Shown here: one piece after another, positions 35,570-45,028 of the stretch
Layout: each line of letters begins with the position of its first letter
How positions within the stretch are numbered: position 1 is the first letter of the stretch
Assembly: GCF_005144885.1 (NCBI RefSeq)
Contig: NZ_CP039690.1
Coordinates: 5,593,001-5,657,000, forward strand
DNA from: Phreatobacter stygius
GTDB taxonomy: Bacteria > Pseudomonadota > Alphaproteobacteria > Rhizobiales > Phreatobacteraceae
Direction of reading: 5' to 3'
DNA: 64,000 nucleotides
Notes under the pieces: generated by a model
Told to the model about the DNA's origin: nothing
What the model saw: only the letters and a program-made list of their open reading frames with translations
Databases searched by the model: none
Position numbers and translations under genes: made by a program

Positions 35570-36409
35570 GTGTCGCAGGAACTGGTTACGACGGATGGCG
35601 TCCGCCACTACGCCGTCGAGCGCAATTGGGCAAAGCTGCCCGCCGGGCGGGACTTCGGGCCGATCAGCCAAGTGGCGGTGCGCCGCGACGGGCGCGTCGT
35701 TGTCGTGCGGCGCGCCGAGCCGGCGGTGCTGGTCTTTGCTCCCGACGGCCAGCTGGAAGAGAGCTGGCATCATGCGCAATTGCCGAGCGTGCACGGCATT
35801 GCCTTCGACGCCGGCGACAACCTCTTCATCACCTCGTTCGACGCCCATCAGGTGCTGCGCTTCGATGCCGGGCGCAACATCACGCTGGAGCTCGGCGCCT
35901 TCAACCGGCCGAGCTGGTCGGCGCCGTTCAACCATCCGACCGATATGGCCATTGCCGCCGACGGCGAGATCTATGTCACCGACGGTTATGGCAATGCCCG
36001 GGTTCATCGCTTCGGCGCCGACGGGCGGCTGATCGGCAGCTGGGGCGAGCCGGGCACGGCCGCCGGGCAGTTCGCCTGTCCCCACGCGGTTTGGGTGACC
36101 GGCGACGACAGGGTGATCGTGCTCGATCGCGACAACAACCGGATCCAGGTCTTCGATCGCGACGGCGTGTTCCTGGCGGTCTGGACGGGTTTCACCAAGC
36201 CAATGGACATCTGGGGCGATGCCGCCGGTGACCTCTTCGTCTCCGACCAGACGCCACGCATCGTCAGGCTCGGCGGCGACGGCCAGGTCAAAGGCGCGAT
36301 GCGCGCCTTCGCAGCCTATCCGCACGGCCTCTCGGGCGATGGCGCCGGCAATCTCTTCGTTGCCGAACTGCAGCCCTCGGGCCTCGCCAAATACCGGGCG
36401 ATCGCCTGA
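35570..36409 (+). CDS. NHL-repeat beta-propeller protein
   Basis: A 279-residue protein made of NHL-type repeats, visible as FNHPTDMAIAADGEIYVTDGYGNARVHRF, FACPHAVWVTGDDRVIVLDRDNNRIQVF and KPMDIWGDAAGDLFVSDQTPRIVRL. It should form a six-bladed propeller like peptidyl-alpha-hydroxyglycine lyase or SMP-30-type lactonases. No signal peptide is seen, so it is probably cytosolic. GTG 35570 is preceded by AAGGGG with seven bases spacing. The ligand or substrate is unknown; it may work with the upstream MHS transporter. Confidence 0.8.
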   Translation: MSQELVTTDGVRHYAVERNWAKLPAGRDFGPISQVAVRRDGRVVVVRRAEPAVLVFAPDGQLEESWHHAQLPSVHGIAFDAGDNLFITSFDAHQVLRFDAGRNITLELGAFNRPSWSAPFNHPTDMAIAADGEIYVTDGYGNARVHRFGADGRLIGSWGEPGTAAGQFACPHAVWVTGDDRVIVLDRDNNRIQVFDRDGVFLAVWTGFTKPMDIWGDAAGDLFVSDQTPRIVRLGGDGQVKGAMRAFAAYPHGLSGDGAGNLFVAELQPSGLAKYRAIA

Positions 36410-36427
36410 GAGCGCACGTCGCGGGTT

Positions 36428-38326
36428 CTATCCGGCCGCCTTCAGGCCGCGACCAATGAGCCGTCCCAACCGCCCGGAAAAAGCCTTGGCGTCGACCGGG
36501 CGCTCGCCGTCGAGGATTTGCGCCTCGTCGAGCAACAGGCGGGCGGCATCCTCGCGAAATGTGGCTTCAGCCTCGCCAAGTGCTGCCAGCCGCACGACGA
36601 GATCATGGCTCGGGTTGATTTCCAGAACCGGCTTGGCGGCCGACGGCAGCCGGCCGGAGCCGGCCAGCAGCTTCTCCAGCTGCCGGTCCATGCCGTGGTC
36701 GGGCGCCACCAGGCAGACCGCGCTTTCGGTCAGGCGGTCGGAGGCGCGGACGTCGGAGACCTGATCGCCAAGCGTCAGCTTGACGAAGGCGATGAAGCCG
36801 GTCACCGCCTCGCTCGCTTCGGCCGAAGGCTGCTGTTGCCCATCGGCGAGCGGGATCAGATGCAGGTCGGCCGCGCCCTGCGTCACCGATTTGAACGGCT
36901 TGCCGTCATAATCGATGCCGGCGGTGACCCAGAAGCTGTCGACCTGGTCGGGCAGCAGCAGCACCTCGATGCCGCGGGCACGGAACCCCTCGAGCTGCGG
37001 CGAGACCTCGAGCCGCTCCAGGTCGTTGCCGGTGACGTAATAGATGGCGGTCTGATTGTCCTTGAGCGCGCCGACATAGTCTTTCAGCGTGCGCCAGGCG
37101 CCGCCGGAAGCGGTGGTCTTGAAGCGGGCGAGGCCGAGCAGCGCTTCGCGCCGCTCGAAATCTTCGTAGAGGCCTTCCTTGAGGACCGCGCCGAAGGTTT
37201 CCCAGATCTTGGCATAGGCTTCGGCATCGCTCGCCGCGAGCTTGTCGAGCTCGCCGAGCACGCGGTGCGTGACGCCCTTCTTGATGGCACCGAGGATCGC
37301 GCTTTCCTGGATCATCTCGCGCGAGACATTGAGCGGCAGGTCGGCCGAATCGATCAGCCCGCGCACGAAGCGCAGGTAGCGCGGCAGGAGCTCGGCCTCG
37401 TCGGTGATGAAGATCCGCTTCACGTAAAGCTTCATCCGGCCGTGGCGATCCGGATCGAACAGGTCGAACGGCTTGGTTTCGGGCACGAAGGCGAGCACCG
37501 AATATTCGTGCCGGCCTTCGGCGCGGTAGTGCAGGGTCAGCGCCGGCTTGTCGAACTGGCCGGCGACGCTGCGGTAGAAATCGGCATAGTCGTCTTCGCT
37601 GATCTCGGATTTGGCCTTGGTCCAGAGCGCCGCGCCGTCGGCGATTTCGGCGGGTTCGGCGCCGGGCTTGTCGAGAATGGCGATCGGCACCGGCACATGG
37701 CCGGACTGCGCCTTGACGATGCGTTCGAGCGTGAAGCGCTCGGCATAAGACTTGGCGTCCTCCATCAGGTGCAGGACGACGCGGGTGCCGCGGACCGGCG
37801 CCTCGTCGAGGCCGGCATGGCCAACCGTATAGGAGCCCTTGCCGTCGGAGGACCAGATGGCCGCCTCGTCGCCACCGGCGCGGCGCGAGACGACGTCGAC
37901 CCGGTCGGCGACCATGAAGACCGAATAGAAGCCGACGCCGAACTGGCCGATCAATTGGGCGCCTTCGCCTGCCTTGTTCGCCTCGATCCGCTCCATGAAG
38001 GCCTTCGTGCCGGAGCGGGCGATGGTGCCGAGCGCTTCCACCATGTCGGCGAGGCTCATGCCGATGCCATTGTCCTCGACCGTCAGGCGGCGGTTGTCGG
38101 CATCGAGCGTCAGCGTGATCCTGGGCTTCGGGTCGTCGCCGAGCAGGGCCGGGTGGGCGATCGCCTCATAACGCAGCTTTTCGCAGGCATCGGCCGCGTT
38201 CGAGATCAGCTCGCGCAGGAAGACGTCCTTGTCCGAATAGACCGAATGCACCATCAGGTGCAGCAGCTTGGCGACATCGGCCTCGAAGGTGCGGCTCTCG
38301 GGGGCGGCGGCGTCGACTGTGGTCAT
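36428..38326 (-). CDS. htpG: Molecular chaperone HtpG (Hsp90)
   Basis: A full-length bacterial Hsp90 of 632 residues. N-terminal ATPase motifs are present: FLRELISNAADACEKLRY, VEDNGIGMSLADMVE, LGTIARSGTKAF and IGQFGVGFYSVFMVA. The middle domain holds the arginine region LPLNVSREMIQESAIL, and the C-terminal dimerisation domain follows. ATG 38324-38326 is the start. A heat-shock promoter with a near-consensus sequence lies 38 bases upstream, so it belongs to the same regulon as the hsp20/groEL pair. It converges with the NHL-repeat gene. Confidence 0.97.
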   Translation of the reverse strand: MTTVDAAAPESRTFEADVAKLLHLMVHSVYSDKDVFLRELISNAADACEKLRYEAIAHPALLGDDPKPRITLTLDADNRRLTVEDNGIGMSLADMVEALGTIARSGTKAFMERIEANKAGEGAQLIGQFGVGFYSVFMVADRVDVVSRRAGGDEAAIWSSDGKGSYTVGHAGLDEAPVRGTRVVLHLMEDAKSYAERFTLERIVKAQSGHVPVPIAILDKPGAEPAEIADGAALWTKAKSEISEDDYADFYRSVAGQFDKPALTLHYRAEGRHEYSVLAFVPETKPFDLFDPDRHGRMKLYVKRIFITDEAELLPRYLRFVRGLIDSADLPLNVSREMIQESAILGAIKKGVTHRVLGELDKLAASDAEAYAKIWETFGAVLKEGLYEDFERREALLGLARFKTTASGGAWRTLKDYVGALKDNQTAIYYVTGNDLERLEVSPQLEGFRARGIEVLLLPDQVDSFWVTAGIDYDGKPFKSVTQGAADLHLIPLADGQQQPSAEASEAVTGFIAFVKLTLGDQVSDVRASDRLTESAVCLVAPDHGMDRQLEKLLAGSGRLPSAAKPVLEINPSHDLVVRLAALGEAEATFREDAARLLLDEAQILDGERPVDAKAFSGRLGRLIGRGLKAAG

Positions 38327-38363
38327 GGCAGGCTACGGCTCTCTTCGTTGCGGGCGAGGCACC

Positions 38364-38392
38364 AGATGGCGGGAACCGGCGGGGATTTCAAG
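38364..38392 (-). promoter_or_regulatory. Sigma-32 (RpoH)-like promoter for htpG
   Basis: On the minus strand CTTGAAA (38392-38386), 14 bases, CGCCATCT (38371-38364). This is the best heat-shock promoter in the window; the leader would be about 30 bases. Spacing matches the hsp20 and groEL promoters exactly. Confidence 0.7.
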
Positions 38393-38475
38393 GGTGCTGA
38401 TCTCGACCTGTCGCGGCGGCGGCGCGGGCGGCGGCTCCGGCGCAGGCCACAATACCGGACGGCCATCGCGCCCGC

Positions 38476-39390
38476 TCAGGTGCGCCCGCCGTTCCTCAGC
38501 ACGATGCAGGCGCCGCCGGCGGCGCGGATCCGGTCGCAGAGGACGTCGGCCGCGCGGCGCGTCGGCGACGGCACGCGCACCCGGTAAAACGGGCTCGATC
38601 CGCGGCTGCGCAGCCTGGAGCCGAGGATCATCGGCTGGACGTCGCCGAGAATGCCGGCCAGCCGCTGGCGCGCCCGGCCATAGCTGGCGAGCGCGATAGC
38701 CTTGGAGAAATGGCCGGCGAGCTGAACGCCCCAAGGAGCGAACGGCCCTTCGACAGCGGCCAGGATGCCGCCCGGCCGGCGCAGTTGCGCCGTCACCTGC
38801 GGGCAGGTCTGCGGTGGCAGGTCATGGGCGATGCCTGCCGGCGGCGTGCCTCGCCGGATCTCCTCGGCCCAATCCTGGGCCGTGCGGCCGGTGATCCGAT
38901 AAACATAATCCTGGGTCTCGGCCGGCAAGCCGCCGCGGCCCTCGAGAAAATTGGCGACCCGGGTCGGGCCGCCATTATAGGCGGCCGCCGCCAGGCCGAG
39001 ATTGCCGAACTGCTTGACGTGGTCGGCCAGCAGGGCTGCCGAGGCGGCAATCGCCTGTTCCGGATCGAAGGGGTCGGCAAGCCCGCGTTCGCGCGCGGTC
39101 CCGGGCATGAACTGGGCAACCCCTTGGGCTCCGGCCGGGCTCACCGCGCCGATGCGGAAACTGCTTTCCGCCCAGATCAGCCGGGTGAAGAAATGCACCG
39201 GCAGGCCCTGTCGCCTGGCACCGGTCTCGATCAGCCGGCAAAGCGTCTGTTCAAGGGTCTCGCCATCAGGGGCCTGGGCGAGGGCGCGCCCAGGGGCTAA
39301 GGCAAACAGGCCGCCGGCCAGCCAAAGCGCCAGTCCCACCGCGCCACACGTGAACCGGCGGCTGTTCAAGGGCATTCCCTGGTTTCGCAT
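38476..39390 (-). CDS. Lytic murein transglycosylase (SLT domain) with likely C-terminal SPOR domain
   Basis: A 304-residue exported protein that cleaves peptidoglycan. A signal peptide lies near residues 10-38 (GLALWLAGGLFALAPGRALA). The SLT domain (about 50-190) has the catalytic Glu75 in IWAESSFRIGAVSPAGAQG, then GVAQFMPGTA and AAAYNGGPTRV. The C-terminal about 75 residues (WGVQLAGHFSKAIALASYGRARQR ... FYRVRVPSP) fit a SPOR domain, which binds denuded glycan at the septum. ATG 39388-39390 was chosen; a TTG seven codons later has better ribosome-binding-site spacing. Confidence 0.88.
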   Translation of the reverse strand: MRNQGMPLNSRRFTCGAVGLALWLAGGLFALAPGRALAQAPDGETLEQTLCRLIETGARRQGLPVHFFTRLIWAESSFRIGAVSPAGAQGVAQFMPGTARERGLADPFDPEQAIAASAALLADHVKQFGNLGLAAAAYNGGPTRVANFLEGRGGLPAETQDYVYRITGRTAQDWAEEIRRGTPPAGIAHDLPPQTCPQVTAQLRRPGGILAAVEGPFAPWGVQLAGHFSKAIALASYGRARQRLAGILGDVQPMILGSRLRSRGSSPFYRVRVPSPTRRAADVLCDRIRAAGGACIVLRNGGRT

Positions 39391-39435
39391 GGCCAGCGCA
39401 TTATCATTTCAGACGATCCGGACAAAGGGCACACC

Positions 39436-39858
39436 ATGCTGGTCGAATTCAGACAGGTCAGGCAAGGCGACGAAAGGCTGTTCGAGCGTGTTGCCGAGGA
39501 CGTCTTCGACGAGCCGATCGACGCACGGCGCCTGGCAGCCTATCTGGCCGAGCCGAGCCATCACATGATCGTCGCGTTACATGACGGCTGGATTGTCGGC
39601 CAGGTCATGGCGGTGGTGCACCGCCATCCCGACAAAGCGACCGAGCTCTATATCGACGAGGTCGGGGTGACGCCGGACCTGCAGAGACAAGGCATTGGGC
39701 GGGCCATGCTCGACCGGATGTTCGCGCTCGGACGGAACCTCGGCTGCAGCGAAGCCTGGGTCGGCACCGAGCCCGACAATGTTCCGGCCCGGGCTCTTTA
39801 TGCCGAGCGTGGTGGCCCTGCGGGCGAGACCTTCGTCATGTATGTGGTCGATCTCTGA
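39436..39858 (+). CDS. GNAT-family N-acetyltransferase (AAC(3)-I-like)
   Basis: A 140-residue GNAT enzyme. The acetyl-CoA motif is GVTPDLQRQGIGRAMLDRMF, with DVFDEPIDARRLAAYLAEPSHHMIVAL and VGTEPDNVPARALYAERG further supporting a GNAT of the type that includes aminoglycoside 3-N-acetyltransferase I. AAAGGG lies six bases ahead of ATG 39436. Whether it acetylates an antibiotic, an amino acid or a protein cannot be told. It stands alone, divergent from the transglycosylase gene. Confidence 0.88.
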   Translation: MLVEFRQVRQGDERLFERVAEDVFDEPIDARRLAAYLAEPSHHMIVALHDGWIVGQVMAVVHRHPDKATELYIDEVGVTPDLQRQGIGRAMLDRMFALGRNLGCSEAWVGTEPDNVPARALYAERGGPAGETFVMYVVDL

Positions 39859-39874
39859 GCCTCCGCCCTGATGG

Positions 39875-40642
39875 TCAAATGGTGACGCCGCCGTCGATGA
39901 CGATGTTCTGGCCGGTGACGAACGAGCCGGCCTTGGAGGCCAGGAAGACGGCGGCGCCGGCGATCTCGTCGGGCTCGCCGATGCGGCGCAGCGGCGTCGT
40001 GGCGGTCCGTTCGGCCAGGCCCTGCGGATCCTCCCACAGCGCCTTGGCGAAATCGGTCTTGATCAGGCCGGGGGCGATGCAGTTGACCCGCACATTGTGC
40101 GGGCCATATTCGACCGCCAGGTTGCGCGCCAGCTGCATGTCGGCGGCTTTCGAGATGCAATAGGCGCCGATGATCGGCGACCCCCGCAATCCGCCGATCG
40201 ACGAGATGATGATCACCGAGCCGTCGCGGCGCTCGATCATCCCGGGTACGACCATCGAGATCAGCCAGTTGTTGGCAATGATATTATTGCCCAGGATCTT
40301 ACTGAACTGATCGTCGGTGATATCGGCGAGCGGGCCGTAATAGGGGTTGGACGCGGCATTGCAGACGAGCACGTCGATGACCGGGCCGAGGGCATGGCGG
40401 GTCTCGTCGACCAGCCGCTGGAGATCGTCCTTCGACGAGATGTTGGCCGGCACGGCAATGGCCCGGCCGGGCCCGTACCGGCCGTTGATCTCGGCGGCCA
40501 CCGCCTCGCAAGCGGCGGCCTTGCGGGAGGAGATCACGACCCTGGCGCCATGCTCGGCGAAGCGTTCGGCGATCGCCTTGCCGATGCCGCGCGACGAGCC
40601 GGTGATGATGGCGGTTTTCCCGGCGAGATCGAACAATGTCAT
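39875..40642 (-). CDS. Short-chain dehydrogenase/reductase (classical SDR)
   Basis: A 255-residue NAD(P)-dependent oxidoreductase. Cofactor motif TAIITGSSRGIGKAIAERF, NAAS motif VCNAASNPYYG, catalytic Ser in SIIGG-like ISSIGG and the YCISK active-site Tyr/Lys, followed by NVRVNCIAPGLIKTDFA. It resembles FabG/dehydrogenases of secondary alcohols. ATG 40640-40642 follows GAGGGAGG. The upstream 334 bp are non-coding and contain the promoter. It converges with the GNAT gene; the substrate is unknown. Confidence 0.92.
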   Translation of the reverse strand: MTLFDLAGKTAIITGSSRGIGKAIAERFAEHGARVVISSRKAAACEAVAAEINGRYGPGRAIAVPANISSKDDLQRLVDETRHALGPVIDVLVCNAASNPYYGPLADITDDQFSKILGNNIIANNWLISMVVPGMIERRDGSVIIISSIGGLRGSPIIGAYCISKAADMQLARNLAVEYGPHNVRVNCIAPGLIKTDFAKALWEDPQGLAERTATTPLRRIGEPDEIAGAAVFLASKAGSFVTGQNIVIDGGVTI

Positions 40643-40976
40643 GCGTGGCCTCCCTCTGTTGGTTGGCCTGCAGGATGCCCGGTTCGGGCCCCCGTGAATA
40701 CTCGCCCGAAACGCGGAGGATGGGCGGCAAAGCCTGCTTGAGCATCCTTGTTTAAAACAGTTCCATGCGACAAGATCACGCGCGCCGGGTCGTCCGGTGC
40801 GTGGTCGTTGGCGGAGGCGCCGGACCAATGCCCGGTTCCGCAGGTGCTGGGGCCGCAGGCCGGCATGGCCTCGGGGGCAACGGCGGCGGGATCCGGACGG
40901 CGATGGGCGGCGCCGGCGTCAGGACCGGCCATAGCGTGATCAGTCAGTGCAGTGCGACGACAACAGGGGCCATGTC
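40643..40976. other. Divergent 334-bp gap between SDR and membrane-protein genes
   Basis: No gene is supported here. The only marked site is TGTTTAAAACA at 40749-40759, a near-palindrome in G+C-rich surroundings and a possible operator for the SDR gene. No clear promoter hexamers could be fixed. Confidence 0.45.
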
Positions 40977-41465
40977 ATGGATCTCTCGACATTCACGACG
41001 ATTCACACCGCGATCAGCATCATCGCCATCATCGCCGGAATTCCGGTGATCTACGGCCTGTTCGGCGCGACGGTGAATTCGTTCTGGACGACGCTTTTTC
41101 TGGTCACCGCAGTGCTGACCAGCGCCACCGGCTTCGGTTTCCCGTTCAACGGCGTCCTGCCCTCGCATGTGGTCGGCGCCATCGCGCTGGTCATCCTGGC
41201 GCTGGTGATCGTCGCCCGCTACGTCTTTCATGGCGCCGGCCCATGGCGGTGGATCTATGCGGCGGGCATGGTGTTCAGCCTCTATTTCCTGGTTTTTGTC
41301 GCGATCGCGCAGGCCTTCATGAAAGTCCCGGCCTTGCGAGCGCTGGCTCCGACCCAATCGGAATTGCCCTTCGCCCTGTCGCAGGGTCTGACCCTGGTGA
41401 TCTTCGTGGCGCTGTCGATTGCCGCATCGAAGACCTTCCGTCCCAGTTCCGCCGACGCGATGTGA
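40977..41465 (+). CDS. Small integral membrane protein of unknown function
   Basis: A 162-residue protein with about five hydrophobic helices, for example IHTAISIIAIIAGIPVIYGLF, TTLFLVTAVLTSATGFGF and GAIALVILALVIVARYVF. There is no recognisable domain. ATG 40977 follows AGGGG at eight bases. The motif TSATGFGFPFNG between helices is distinctive. It is 47 bases upstream of the MocR regulator on the same strand but may not be related to it. Confidence 0.75.
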   Translation: MDLSTFTTIHTAISIIAIIAGIPVIYGLFGATVNSFWTTLFLVTAVLTSATGFGFPFNGVLPSHVVGAIALVILALVIVARYVFHGAGPWRWIYAAGMVFSLYFLVFVAIAQAFMKVPALRALAPTQSELPFALSQGLTLVIFVALSIAASKTFRPSSADAM

Positions 41466-41512
41466 GGCGACGGGCACTTCCACGCACCCCTGCGGCACTC
41501 TACTAAGCGGCG

Positions 41513-43006
41513 ATGGCGTCAAAGACCAAAGGCACCGTGGCCGACCTCGCCTGGGCATCCGTCTTCCCGCCGCGCGAAGCCGGAGACCGGCTGAGCTATG
41601 TCGCGATCATGCGCGCGGTGATCCAGGCGATCGAGGATCGGCGGCTGGCGCGTGGCACACGCCTGCCTTCGGGCCGGGACCTCGCGCGCATGCTCAAGAT
41701 CGGCCGCAATACCGCGATGCTTGCCTATGGTGGCCTGGTCGAACAGGGCTATCTGGTGGTGCGGCCGCGCTCCGGCGTGGTCGTCGCCGAGCGGCTGCCG
41801 GGCCCGGCGCCGCCGACCGTCGATGCCGCGGGCGCGGTGGTCCCGGACTGGCGCGGCCGCTTCAAGATCGTGCTCGCCGAAGACGGCGCCGGGGCGCCGC
41901 GCGCCGGCGACGAGCCGGCCTATCCCTTCACCTATGGCCAGTTCGACCCGAGCCTGTTTCCGACCAACCATTGGCGGGAATGCGAGCGGGCGGCGCTCAG
42001 CGTGCTGGAAATCGCCCAATGGGGGCGCGACGTGGTCGACGAGGACGACGTCGAACTGGTCGAGCAATTGCGCCGGCACATCCTGCCGCATCATGGCATC
42101 TGGGCCCGGCCGGACGAGATCATCATTACGCTCGGCGGCCAGCAGGCGCGCTATCTGGTGGCCCAGCTGCTGGCCGGCCGGGACACGGTGGTAGGCATGG
42201 AAAATCCCGGCCTGGCCGATTTCCGGCACATCCTGGGGGCGACCGCCGCGCGGATCCGCGAACTCGCCATCGATGCCGGCGGCCTGGTCGTATCGGAGGC
42301 GCTGGACAGCTGCGACTATGTCTATGTCTCCGGCGGCCACCAGTGCCCGACGACCGCGGTGATGCCGGCCGAGCGCCGCCTGGCCCTGCTGGAGCGGGCG
42401 GCGGACAAGGATTTCATCGTCATCGAAGACAGCTACGACAATGAACTGCTACGCGAGCCGGCGACGCTCGCCGCCTTGAAGGGCCTCGACCGGCATCAGC
42501 GGGTCATTCATATCGGCAGCCTGTCGAAACTGGTCGCGCCGGGGCTTCGCCTCGGCTTCATCGTCGCGCCGGCCGTGGTCATCCGCCAGGTGAGGGCGCT
42601 CAGGCGGCTGATCCACCGTCATCCGCCCGGCAACAATCAGCGGGCCTTGGCGATCTTCATCGAGCGCGGTTATTACCGCGGCTATCTGCGCCGCGCCGCC
42701 AAGGCCTTGAGTGACAGGTCGCTGGCGCTCGACCAAGCCCTTCGCCGCTGGATGCCGGCCTTTGCCTGGCGGCATTCGCCGGGTGCGTCGAGTTTCTGGG
42801 TCGAGGGCCCCGAGGGCTTCGACTGCCGGCGGACGGCTGCGGTCGCCACCGCCAAGGGCGTGCAGTTCGATTCCGGCGACCGGTTTTTCCACGGGCCTGA
42901 TCCGTGCCGCCGCTTCATGCGGCTCGGCGTCTCGTCGATTGCCGTGACCAGGATCGATGCCGGTATCCGCGCGCTGGCCGAGGCGGCGCGGGAATGCCAG
43001 CCGTAA
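41513..43006 (+). CDS. MocR-type regulator (GntR HTH fused to PLP-dependent aminotransferase-like domain)
   Basis: A 497-residue regulator. An N-terminal GntR winged helix (about 28-90, AIEDRRLARGTRLPSGRDLARMLKIGRNTAMLAYGGLVEQGYLVV) is joined to a fold-type I aminotransferase domain with the PLP lysine in IGSLSKLVAPGLRLGF. MocR proteins sense PLP-linked amines or PLP itself and often regulate adjacent transport or catabolic operons; PdxR and GabR are examples. It lies 144 bp ahead of the NMT1-type importer cluster and may regulate it. The substrate it senses is unknown. Confidence 0.9.
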   Translation: MASKTKGTVADLAWASVFPPREAGDRLSYVAIMRAVIQAIEDRRLARGTRLPSGRDLARMLKIGRNTAMLAYGGLVEQGYLVVRPRSGVVVAERLPGPAPPTVDAAGAVVPDWRGRFKIVLAEDGAGAPRAGDEPAYPFTYGQFDPSLFPTNHWRECERAALSVLEIAQWGRDVVDEDDVELVEQLRRHILPHHGIWARPDEIIITLGGQQARYLVAQLLAGRDTVVGMENPGLADFRHILGATAARIRELAIDAGGLVVSEALDSCDYVYVSGGHQCPTTAVMPAERRLALLERAADKDFIVIEDSYDNELLREPATLAALKGLDRHQRVIHIGSLSKLVAPGLRLGFIVAPAVVIRQVRALRRLIHRHPPGNNQRALAIFIERGYYRGYLRRAAKALSDRSLALDQALRRWMPAFAWRHSPGASSFWVEGPEGFDCRRTAAVATAKGVQFDSGDRFFHGPDPCRRFMRLGVSSIAVTRIDAGIRALAEAARECQP

Positions 43007-43150
43007 ACCTGGCTACTCCGGCTCTGGCCTTCGAGATTCACCCCATCTGGCCCTTCACCCTCGTGGGCCATCGCTCCTAGTGTTCCCGGCAGGCGGCAAC
43101 CGGCCGCGCAAAAAGACCAAAAACCACCGAAATCGGGACCGGAGGCGTCG

Positions 43151-44229
43151 ATGTCGAAACCTGAGCCAGATCGTCCGCATGCACCGGCACCAAGCCGTCG
43201 CGACCTGCTCCGCTCGTCTGCAGCGGTCTTAACTGGCCTCGGCGGCAGCCTGGCTGGCCTCGGTCTCGGCGGTGGCCTGGCCGCCGTCGGCCCGGCCGAC
43301 GCGCAAGGGCTGACGACGCTCAAGGTCCAATATGACTGGCTGATGAGCAATGGCCAGATCGGCGATGTCGTTGCGGCGAAGAAGGGCTTTTTCGCCGAGG
43401 AGGGCCTGAACGTCAGCTTCGTGCCGGGCGGCCCGAATGCCCAGACCGTGCCGCCGGTGCTGACCGGCCAGGCGCTGGTCGGCCAGCTCTCCGGCACCTC
43501 GCAGGCGCTGATGGCTTACGGCGCCGGCCGGTCAAGATGTTCGCCTGCGGTTATCAATATTCACCCTATGCCTTCATCTCGCTGCCGCGCGCGCCGATCC
43601 GCATTCCCTCCGATTTCGTCGGCAAGACCGTGGCGGTTCAGCCGACCGGCCGGTTCATCCTGGACCTGATCCTGACGCAGCACCGGATCGACCCCGCCAA
43701 GGTCAGGGTGGTCAATATGGGCCATGACATGACGGCGCTGACCACCGGCCAGGTCGATGCGGTCACCGGTTTCATCACCAATACCAAGGCCATGTCGGTG
43801 ATTGGCCCGGATCGCATCGTGATGACCTCGGAATCGGCCGGCATCACCAATTACGCCAATGCCTATTTCACCTCGGCCGAGACCTATGAGGCGCAGAAGC
43901 CGGTGCTCGGCCGTTTCATCAGGGCTGTCGGCAAGGGCTGGGGCTGGGCTTTCCAGAACCGCGCCGAGGCGATCGATATCCTATGCGACGCCTATCCCAA
44001 TCTCGACCGCGAGATCGAACGCGCCACCGTCGACATCGTCATGGAGATCTCGTTCGACCGGGTCACCCGGACCAAGGGCTGGGGATGGTTCGATGCCGAG
44101 CGGATCGAACGGCAGATCAAGCTGTTCGACAGCATCAAGCGGTTCGAAAGCCGGGTGCCCGATGCCGCCGGCTTCGCCACCCATGAAATCCTCGACATGA
44201 CCGCCGATGTGCGGCCGCGACTGGGCTGA
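43151..44229 (+). pseudogene. NMT1/THI5-type ABC substrate-binding protein, interrupted by a one-base frameshift
   Basis: Periplasmic binding protein gene for the following ABC importer. The first part (43151 to about 43530) encodes a Tat-like signal (APSRRDLLRSSAAVLTGLGG) and the N-lobe (TTLKVQYDWLMSNGQIGDVVA, KKGFFAEEGLNV, GTSQALMAYGAGR). The second part, in the frame two bases over, resumes at VKMFACGYQYSPYAFISLPR and runs to the end with the NMT1 pattern. The break lies in the G/C stretch 43521-43530, where one base is missing. With one base restored the protein would be 359 residues. GGAGG is six bases before the ATG. It may be a true recent mutation or a sequencing error. Confidence 0.85.
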
Positions 44230-44233
44230 TCCG

Positions 44234-45028
44234 ATGCTGCAACCGACTCAATGGGCGATCGATGTCGCCGATGCCGGCGTCGCTTTCGCCCGCGGCGATC
44301 AGGAAATCCTCGCCTTTACCGGCGTGTCCCTGAAGGCCCTGGCCGGCGCCTTCGTCGTGCTCATCGGTCCCTCCGGCTGCGGCAAGTCGACCTTGCTCAG
44401 GGCCATCGCCGATCTCTTGCCCTGCACCGAAGGCGAGGTTGCGGTGTTCGGCTCCGAACCGGCGCGAGCGCGCGAACAGCGCCGGATCTCCTTCGTCTTC
44501 CAGGATGCGACGCTGCTGCCCTGGCGCAGCGTCATCGACAATGTCCGCCTACCGCTGCAGGTCGGCGGCTGGACCGGCCGGCAGCGCCCGGGCCGCACGC
44601 CCGAAGAGCTGGTCGAACTGGTCGGCCTCAAGGGCCGCGAGGCGGCACTGCCGCATGAACTGTCCGGTGGCCAACGCCAGCGGGTCTCGATCGCCCGTGC
44701 GCTGGTCACCAATCCGGATGTGCTGCTGATGGACGAGCCCTTCGGCGCGCTCGACGAGATCACCCGCGACCGGCTCAACGACGAATTGCTGCGCATCTGG
44801 CGCGAGACCGACACCACCATCGTCTTCGTCACCCACAGCCTGACCGAGGCAGCCTTTCTCGGCCAGTCCGTGGTGGTCATGGGGGCGGGCCCCGGCCGGA
44901 TCATCGAGACGATCGACCTGAAGCCGCGCAAACCCGACAATCGGATCGACCGCAACGATCCGGCCTTTTTCGCCATGACATCGGATCTGCGCGCCGTTCT
45001 CGAACGCGCTTATGGGAGCGCGGCATGA
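44234..45028 (+). CDS. ABC transporter ATP-binding protein, nitrate/sulfonate/pyrimidine type (SsuB/ThiZ-like)
   Basis: A 264-residue ATPase. Walker A GPSGCGKSTLLRAIADL, Q-loop FQDATLLPWRSV, signature LSGGQRQRVSIARAL and Walker B VLLMDEPFGALDEITRDRL are all intact. DPFGALDEITR is typical of the TauB/SsuB/ThiZ group. It starts five bases after the stop of the binding-protein gene and overlaps the permease start by four bases, so the three are one unit. It can only work if a binding protein is supplied. Confidence 0.92.
   Translation: MLQPTQWAIDVADAGVAFARGDQEILAFTGVSLKALAGAFVVLIGPSGCGKSTLLRAIADLLPCTEGEVAVFGSEPARAREQRRISFVFQDATLLPWRSVIDNVRLPLQVGGWTGRQRPGRTPEELVELVGLKGREAALPHELSGGQRQRVSIARALVTNPDVLLMDEPFGALDEITRDRLNDELLRIWRETDTTIVFVTHSLTEAAFLGQSVVVMGAGPGRIIETIDLKPRKPDNRIDRNDPAFFAMTSDLRAVLERAYGSAA

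Noticed and set aside
36518..38587. A 689-codon open frame antisense to htpG
   Set aside because: It is a mirror of a perfectly conserved htpG and has no recognisable domain.
43521..43540. Programmed frameshifting in the binding-protein gene
   Set aside because: There is no slippery heptamer, and binding proteins are not known to use recoding. A simple one-base loss or error explains it.
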